Shown: positions 14,874 through 18,967 of the stretch, one piece after another
Layout of the letters: every line of letters begins with the position of its first letter
How positions within the stretch are numbered: the stretch's first letter is position 1
From: an uncultured Clostridia bacterium
Lineage (GTDB): Bacteria; Bacillota; Clostridia; Christensenellales; DTU072
Assembly: GCA_944350065.1 (NCBI GenBank)
Contig: CALVOD010000017.1
Span: forward strand, 1-18,967
Reading direction: 5' to 3'
DNA: 18,967 bases
Notes under the pieces: generated by a model
Seen by the model: only the letters and a program-made list of their open reading frames with translations
Told to the model about the DNA's origin: nothing
The model's database searches: none
Program-made: the position numbers and the translations under genes

Positions 14874-16634
14874 ATGGCATCTAAACAGATTTTCGACAGA
14901 CTGATCACCGATTTCGGCAAGGACGTGGACGTCAACTGCCCTTTGCCCGAATACCCCCGCCCCCAACTCAAGCGCGACAGCTACCTTTCCCTCAACGGCG
15001 AATGGGACTACGCCATACTCCCCAAAAACGTGCCGCTCAAAGGCTACGACGGGAAAATTCTCGTGCCCTTTTCGCCCGAATGTATTTTGAGCGGCGTGGA
15101 ACGCGTCGTCACTCCCGACGATACGCTTTACTACAGGCGCACGTTTACCCTACCCGAAGGCTTCAACCGCGGCAGAGTGCTGCTCAATTTCGGCGCGGTG
15201 GATTATTCCGCGCTTATACGTGTGAACGGTAAGGAAGTCGCCAAACACCGCGGGGGCTATTTCCCCTTTACCGCAGAAATAACCGACGCGCTGACGGATG
15301 GCGAAAACGTGCTCGAAGCGGAAGTTACCGACCCCACCGACACCGCCCCTCAGGCGCGCGGCAAACAGAAACTTAAACGCGGCGGCATATTCTACACCCC
15401 GCAGTCGGGGATATGGCAGTCGGTCTGGCTCGAATCCGTCCCCGCAAACTATGTGAAAGAACTGTATATCACCCCCGACTTCGACGCAAAGGAAGTAAGG
15501 TTCCGCGTACTGCCCGCCGTAAGCGGGCAGACCGCCTCCGTCAAAGTCACCGACAACGGTTTCCTCGTGACCGGAGGCGTTACGGATCTTAACGGCGAAT
15601 GCACCGTCAGACTCGAAGGCTTCACTGCCTGGAGCCCCGAAAATCCCCACCTTTACGACGTGGAGATAACGCTCGGAGAGGATAAGGTGTATTCCTATTT
15701 CGGTATGCGTAAATTTTCCGTCGGCAAGGACGCGCAGGGTATCCCGCGCCTTATGCTGAACAATGTACCTTATTTCCATAACGGACTGCTCGACCAAGGT
15801 TACTGGAGCGACGGTCTGTATACCGCCCCGTCCGACGAAGCGATGATCTACGACATCAAGCTCGCCAAGTACATGGGCTTCAATATGCTCCGCAAGCATA
15901 TCAAGATCGAGCCCATGCGCTGGTACTACCATTGCGACAGGCTGGGAATGCTCGTGTGGCAGGATATGGTGAACGGAGGCAAAGGCGCGAACACGCCCTT
16001 GAACGGTATTCGCGGTTTCCTGCACCTTCCGATAAAAGACGATAATTACGCCGCCTGCGGAAGGCAGGACCCCGAGGGGCGCAACGAATATTACGTCGAC
16101 GCGGAGCGCACCGTAAAAGGTCTTTACAACTGCGTTTCTATCGCGGTGTGGGTCCCGTTCAACGAAAGCTGGGGGCAGTTCGACGCGCTGAAAGCAACCG
16201 ACTTCGTACGCTCCGTTGACGCCACCCGTCCCATAGACCACGCGAGCGGCTGGCACGATCAGGGAGGCGGCGATTTCAAGTCTCTGCATATTTATTTCCG
16301 TCCCGTCACGCTGCCCCGCAAGGGAATAAACGGCAGAGTGATCGCGCTTACCGAATTCGGCGGTTATTCCGTGGGCGTGGAAGGTCACGTTTTCAACAAG
16401 TCCAGAAGTTTCGGCTACAAGAAATTCAAAGATCTCGGCGCATTCGACAACGCCTATCACGAACTTTTCAATAAAGAAGTTTTGCCACTCATCCCGCAAG
16501 GGCTCTCCGCCACCGTCTACACTCAGCTCAGCGACGTAGAGGACGAAATCAACGGACTCGTTACCTACGACAGAAAGGTCGTTAAAGTCGATATGGAGCG
16601 CATGCGCGAACTCAATAAAAAATTGAAGTTATAG
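14874..16634 (+). CDS. Glycoside hydrolase family 2 protein (beta-galactosidase/glucuronidase type)
   Basis: This 586-residue protein has the three core GH2 parts: an N-terminal jelly-roll sugar-binding domain (about 25-190, with LSLNGEWDY and GIWQSVWLE), an Ig-like domain (about 193-285) and a TIM barrel (about 286-586). The barrel shows the acid/base Glu431 in WVPFNESWGQ and the probable nucleophile Glu494 in ALTEFGGYS. GFNMLRKHIKIEP (335-347) fits the conserved barrel loop. It is shorter than LacZ (about 1000 residues), near the beta-glucuronidase size. No signal peptide is present, so it acts in the cytosol on imported oligosaccharides or glycosides. The sugar cannot be named. GGAG lies 8 nt before the ATG at 14874; longer upstream readings lack a ribosome binding site and would overlap the promoter. 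It ends at a bidirectional terminator. Confidence 0.9.
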   Translation: MASKQIFDRLITDFGKDVDVNCPLPEYPRPQLKRDSYLSLNGEWDYAILPKNVPLKGYDGKILVPFSPECILSGVERVVTPDDTLYYRRTFTLPEGFNRGRVLLNFGAVDYSALIRVNGKEVAKHRGGYFPFTAEITDALTDGENVLEAEVTDPTDTAPQARGKQKLKRGGIFYTPQSGIWQSVWLESVPANYVKELYITPDFDAKEVRFRVLPAVSGQTASVKVTDNGFLVTGGVTDLNGECTVRLEGFTAWSPENPHLYDVEITLGEDKVYSYFGMRKFSVGKDAQGIPRLMLNNVPYFHNGLLDQGYWSDGLYTAPSDEAMIYDIKLAKYMGFNMLRKHIKIEPMRWYYHCDRLGMLVWQDMVNGGKGANTPLNGIRGFLHLPIKDDNYAACGRQDPEGRNEYYVDAERTVKGLYNCVSIAVWVPFNESWGQFDALKATDFVRSVDATRPIDHASGWHDQGGGDFKSLHIYFRPVTLPRKGINGRVIALTEFGGYSVGVEGHVFNKSRSFGYKKFKDLGAFDNAYHELFNKEVLPLIPQGLSATVYTQLSDVEDEINGLVTYDRKVVKVDMERMRELNKKLKL

Positions 16635-16660
16635 TATCGTAACGCTACGGTATGCTTTCC

Positions 16661-16699
16661 TCAAAAAATCGGGCTCGCCGTAAAGCGAGCCCGTATTTT
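16661..16699. terminator. Bidirectional terminator between GH2 and phosphoesterase genes
   Basis: A 9-bp perfect GC-rich stem (16670-16678 with 16685-16693) closes a 6-nt loop. On the plus strand TATTTT follows; on the minus strand ATTTTTT follows. It can end both convergent genes, 35 bases after the GH2 stop and 25 bases after the phosphoesterase stop. Confidence 0.88.
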
Positions 16700-16718
16700 C
16701 CGTTAAAGCAATGCCCTT

Positions 16719-17882
16719 CTACTCTACCGCGGTAAGCGGAAGCTGCGCAAGGATGAAGCCGCCCTCGCCGTCGAGATCTATTATCGTCGCGCCGCGCTGC
16801 GTGTGCTCCTTGCCTATCCCGATATACGCAAGATAATCGATACTCATTCCGTAGGTAAGTCTTACGCCCTTGTATTCGACGCTGAAATAGTTAAGATGAT
16901 CGTGCCCTGCGAATACTCCTTGCGTGCTGCCGAGCTCGAGTATCGTCTCGAACATCTCATCGTCGTGCATAGAGTGACATACGTTCTCGTCGGGCTCGAG
17001 CGCTTCGCCGTAATAATAAATCACGTTCTCGGTATCCTTACTGCCCGCCGCTCTGTACTCCTGCCATGCCGTTTCGTATTCGACGAAGGGTATATGGATG
17101 AACAACAACGACTGCGGCACGCCGTATGCCGCATTGAGAGCATTCATCCGCGCAACCTCGCCGCGGTACCATTCGATCTGGTTCTCGTGCAGTCCGTCGT
17201 AACGGTCGAACAGACCGTTGCCGTCTTTAACGTAAGCGTGAGTATCCATCATATACAGAGTCTGCACTATGCGATCGCTCTCGTCGTCCACGATATTTAC
17301 GGCGTAATTTATGCCGTCGGCGTTCTCCGCCCTGTCTATTACGCAATACTTTTCTTCCGAATAGAATTCGTACAGATCGTTCCTGTCGTAGAAGCTGTAC
17401 GACTCGGTATCGTGATTGCCGAAAGAGATCGTATAATAAACCTCGAGTTTTTCCATAAGCTTGGCAAACATCGCGGACTCGCGCAGATTATTGAAAGAAC
17501 CCGATTGAATGGGGAAAGGATAGGCTATATCTCCCGTCACCGCAACGAGGTCGGGCTTTGCCGCGCGTATGAGCTTTTCCACCGCGTCGAGCGCCTTGGC
17601 GTCCTTGCCTATCGAGAAAGCTCCGCCGCCGATATGCACGTCCGTTATCTGCAATATCCTGAACCCCTCGTCGGCGTCTATGCGGAAGGTATAAGCGCCG
17701 TTCTCGTACACCGGCGCGTAACGCGAGCCCACCGGTTTGACGTCGTCGAGATCGTTGAAATTCACCGTGTAGCCCACTACTCCTATCACCGTCACGAGCG
17801 CGAGAAATAATATTATCGCGCCGAGCACCGAGCCCACGACTATCCAGAATATCTTCCTGCGTCTTTCTCTCAGCAATGCCAT
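16719..17882 (-). CDS. Membrane-anchored calcineurin-like metallophosphoesterase
   Basis: This 387-residue protein has a basic N-terminus (MALLRERRRK), one transmembrane helix at about 12-37 and a large domain predicted to face outside by the positive-inside rule. The metallophosphoesterase motifs are complete: DVH (Asp81, His83), GDI (Asp118), GNHD (Asn156, His157), the HIP histidine (His263) and GHDH (His327, His329). These hold a dinuclear metal centre for phosphomonoester or phosphodiester hydrolysis. The substrate is unknown; extracellular nucleotides, phospholipid headgroups or wall teichoic acid are possibilities for this class. GGAGG lies 9 nt before the ATG. The gene stands alone with its own strong promoter. 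Confidence 0.88.
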   Translation of the reverse strand: MALLRERRRKIFWIVVGSVLGAIILFLALVTVIGVVGYTVNFNDLDDVKPVGSRYAPVYENGAYTFRIDADEGFRILQITDVHIGGGAFSIGKDAKALDAVEKLIRAAKPDLVAVTGDIAYPFPIQSGSFNNLRESAMFAKLMEKLEVYYTISFGNHDTESYSFYDRNDLYEFYSEEKYCVIDRAENADGINYAVNIVDDESDRIVQTLYMMDTHAYVKDGNGLFDRYDGLHENQIEWYRGEVARMNALNAAYGVPQSLLFIHIPFVEYETAWQEYRAAGSKDTENVIYYYGEALEPDENVCHSMHDDEMFETILELGSTQGVFAGHDHLNYFSVEYKGVRLTYGMSIDYLAYIGIGKEHTQRGATIIDLDGEGGFILAQLPLTAVE

Positions 17883-17917
17883 TTTTTCAGCCCTCCTCTT
17901 TTATCCGTTGCTTGATT

Positions 17918-17945
17918 ATTATATCAAAAAACTAAAGTTTGTCAA
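17918..17945 (-). promoter_or_regulatory. Consensus sigma-A promoter of the metallophosphoesterase gene
   Basis: On the minus strand perfect TTGACA (17940-17945) and perfect TATAAT (17918-17923) are separated by 16 bp, with an extended -10 TGn. Predicted start is near 17911, giving a leader of about 29 bases that contains GGAGG. The best promoter match in the window. Confidence 0.9.
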
Positions 17946-18122
17946 TACCCGCGCGCGTACGTGAGCAAATTTTCAAGGATAATATTTCTCGTCCGTCACA
18001 TACTGATTACGGTTGCCGAAAATAGCGGTTAGGTATCCTTTAACGCAATTCTCTTACGCGCCCGCAGGGCGCGCGAAAACGCCGTTCACATATAAAACAC
18101 CTTAAAGATTGCCTCGCTACTC

Positions 18123-18137
18123 ATAACCGTCGGTTAT
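18123..18137. repeat. 15-bp palindrome upstream of the XRE regulator
   Basis: ATAACCG-T-CGGTTAT is a perfect 7+1+7 inverted repeat, 62 bases upstream of the XRE gene start. The size and symmetry fit an operator for a dimeric HTH protein, possibly the adjacent regulator acting on itself. That binding is inference. Confidence 0.5.
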
Positions 18138-18186
18138 AAAATATTTTTCGCTCACTTTACCGTTATATATTAAATATGAAATACAC

Positions 18187-18192
18187 AGGAGG
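18187..18192 (+). promoter_or_regulatory. Ribosome binding site that sets the XRE start
   Basis: A perfect AGGAGG lies 7 nt before the ATG at 18200. It selects this start over an in-frame ATG at 18176, which would place the AGGAGG inside the coding sequence. Confidence 0.88.
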
Positions 18193-18199
18193 CAGTAAT

Positions 18200-18415
18200 A
18201 TGAATCTAATTAAGGAAAGACTGGTTGAAGAACTCAAATACTCCCCCTATACGACGAAACAGCTCGCGCAGATGGTGGGAGTTTCGCCGGAAATGATCAC
18301 GCAGTACAAAACAACGAAAAAACTTCCTAAACTGGAAACTTTCGCCGCGCTGTGCAAAGCTCTCGAATGTTCCGCGGATTACATTCTCGGTTTGGATAAA
18401 GAGTATACCAAGTAA
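18200..18415 (+). CDS. Small XRE-family helix-turn-helix regulator
   Basis: This 71-residue protein is a single Cro/C1-type HTH domain. The recognition region is TTKQLAQMVGVSPEMITQYKTTKKLPKLETFAALC split over about residues 18-52, followed by the common ending ALECSADYILGL. No sensing or oligomerisation domain is attached. Such one-domain regulators bind DNA as dimers and often control their own gene or a neighbour. It is flanked by a palindrome at 18123-18137 and another at 18442-18459, which share ACCGTCGG. No toxin-like partner gene is adjacent. It is a monocistronic gene in this window. Confidence 0.88.
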   Translation: MNLIKERLVEELKYSPYTTKQLAQMVGVSPEMITQYKTTKKLPKLETFAALCKALECSADYILGLDKEYTK

Positions 18416-18441
18416 ATAGAATAGATTTATTTTTGCGTTCG

Positions 18442-18459
18442 TTTACCGTCGGCGGTAAA
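18442..18459. repeat. Inverted repeat after the XRE gene
   Basis: TTTACCG and CGGTAAA form a 7-bp inverted repeat around a 4-nt TCGG centre. It shares ACCGTCGG with the palindrome upstream of the XRE gene. There is no U tract next to it, so it is a poor terminator and may instead be a protein-binding site. Confidence 0.4.
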
Positions 18460-18484
18460 ACAGCGGCACTTTTCAAGTACCGCT
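18457..18484 (-). terminator. Probable terminator of the antiporter gene
   Basis: On the minus strand a 10-bp stem with one G-U wobble (18475-18484 with 18462-18471) closes a 3-nt loop and is followed by GTTTT. Its first arm overlaps the last codons and stop of the antiporter gene (stop 18473-18475). The U run is short, so the efficiency is uncertain. Confidence 0.6.
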
Positions 18485-18967
18485 TTCGCCGTCGGTTTTA
18501 TTTTTGCGCCCTTTGATGCGCGCGGCGACTTCTTCCACAAGCTCGGTGATCGGCAGTTTGCCGCGCTCCGTTATCTCGCCTGCCGCTTTGAGGCTCATCT
18601 TCGTAAGCAGCGGACCCACCAGTTCGTATACGAGAGTGGCGCACAGAGTCACCGTCACCACCTGCCCCGCTATAGCGGCGAATTCGGGGGTATTTGCGAC
18701 TATCTGCGCCATTCCTATCGCTACGCCCGCCTGCGGCAGCAGCGTTATGCCGAGATGATTCCTCACCTGCTTATCCGCTTTCGTCATCGCAGCGCCCGCA
18801 AACGCGCCGAAGTATTTACCGAGGGAGCGGAACACTATATACGCTATGCCCACTACGCCTACCTGCGGTATTACCGCCAGATCGAGAGTGGCTCCCGATA
18901 TCACGAAAAACAACATAAACAAAGGCGGCGTCCAGCGTTCGGTGCCTTCGAGGATCATTTCGGCGTC
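18473..18967 (-). CDS. Cation:proton antiporter, CPA2/Kef type, C-terminal part (5' end beyond the window)
   Basis: The reading frame is open to the window edge, so the start lies outside; 164 C-terminal residues are visible. They contain about four hydrophobic segments typical of the second half of a Na+/H+ or K+/H+ exchanger: PLFMLFFVISGATLDL, VGIAYIVFRSLGKYFGAF, HLGITLLPQAGVAIGMA and a further helix around VTVTLCATLVYELVGPLL. The LLPQAGVAIGMA stretch is characteristic of this family in Bacillota. A hydrophilic tail rich in Lys and Glu ends the protein with no RCK/TrkA-N nucleotide-binding domain, unlike KefC. Which ion is moved cannot be judged from this part. Confidence 0.85.
   Translation of the reverse strand, partial: DAEMILEGTERWTPPLFMLFFVISGATLDLAVIPQVGVVGIAYIVFRSLGKYFGAFAGAAMTKADKQVRNHLGITLLPQAGVAIGMAQIVANTPEFAAIAGQVVTVTLCATLVYELVGPLLTKMSLKAAGEITERGKLPITELVEEVAARIKGRKNKTDGESGT

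Larger units (their letters stand above)
17883..18199. other. Intergenic region between phosphoesterase and XRE regulator
   Basis: This 317-bp gap holds the phosphoesterase promoter and ribosome binding site at its left end and the regulator's ribosome binding site at its right end. In between are a 7-bp GC hairpin with a 3-nt loop and no U tract (18057-18073), a 15-bp palindrome (18123-18137) and AT-rich stretches. The best plus-strand -10 for the regulator is TATATT (18166-18171), but its -35 is poor. I see no convincing gene in the middle; one 23-codon open frame from a GTG near 17961 lacks a ribosome binding site. Confidence 0.6.

Noticed and set aside
15150..16499. A 449-codon open frame on the minus strand opposite the GH2 gene
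   Set aside because: Same reason: the plus strand carries both GH2 catalytic glutamates, a ribosome binding site and a terminator, while the antisense frame has none of these.
17961..18032. A 23-codon small protein beginning at a GTG in the intergenic region
   Set aside because: No ribosome binding site and a start codon overlapping promoter-proximal sequence; the length is within chance expectation.
18057..18073. Terminator between phosphoesterase and XRE genes
   Set aside because: The GC stem has a 3-nt loop and no U tract on either strand, and no gene ends next to it.
1..18967. CRISPR array, insertion sequence, prophage or defence system
   Set aside because: I saw no regularly spaced repeats, no transposase or integrase, no tRNA attachment site and no recognised defence gene.

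Overview
The window is a compact, gene-dense bacterial chromosome segment, most likely from a Bacillota (Clostridia) member, possibly an uncultured gut lineage. The evidence is the mrnC-rlmB-sigH gene order, a neighbouring cysE-cysS pair, strong AGGAGG ribosome binding sites, sigma-A type promoters (TTGACA/TATAAT, 16-17 bp spacing), QueH, and small zinc-ribbon membrane proteins. GC content looks slightly above 50 percent, yet isoleucine is written mostly as ATA even in housekeeping genes. I see no rRNA, tRNA, CRISPR array, insertion sequence or phage gene.

Layout. (1) 92-5443, minus strand: a three-gene operon of a 988-residue surface lipoprotein with Ig-like repeats and an intact transglutaminase-type Cys-His-Asp triad, a galactose-mutarotase-like DUF4380-type protein, and an unusual ROK-family sugar-kinase-like protein. 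It has a promoter at 5415-5443 and a terminator at 92-124. (2) 5530-8671, plus strand: the information-processing operon mrnC, rlmB, a sigma-H-like factor and ychF, bounded by a TATAAT promoter and a very strong terminator. (3) 8700-13207, plus strand: an unrecognised four-helix membrane protein, cysE, cysS and a zinc-ribbon membrane protein, started by a second strong promoter. (4) 13276-14796, minus strand: queH, apparently leaderless, and a glutamate-5-kinase-like gene with its own promoter. (5) 14814-16634, plus strand: a cytosolic glycoside hydrolase family 2 protein divergent from queH. (6) 16719-17945, minus strand: a membrane-anchored metallophosphoesterase with a near-perfect promoter. 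(7) 18200-18415, plus strand: a 71-residue XRE-type regulator near two palindromes. (8) 18473 to the window edge, minus strand: the C-terminal part of a CPA2-type cation:proton antiporter.

How the genes fit together. Regions 2 and 3 carry translation and RNA-maturation functions (rRNA processing and methylation, YchF, cysteine synthesis and Cys-tRNA charging) next to a sigma factor. The region 1 operon and the GH2 gene point to carbohydrate use: a surface protein plus cytosolic sugar-fold proteins. No single block is an obvious known defence or mobile system. The less ordinary candidates are the lipoprotein/DUF4380/ROK operon with its motif-degenerate kinase, the unknown membrane protein ahead of cysE, and the leaderless queH.
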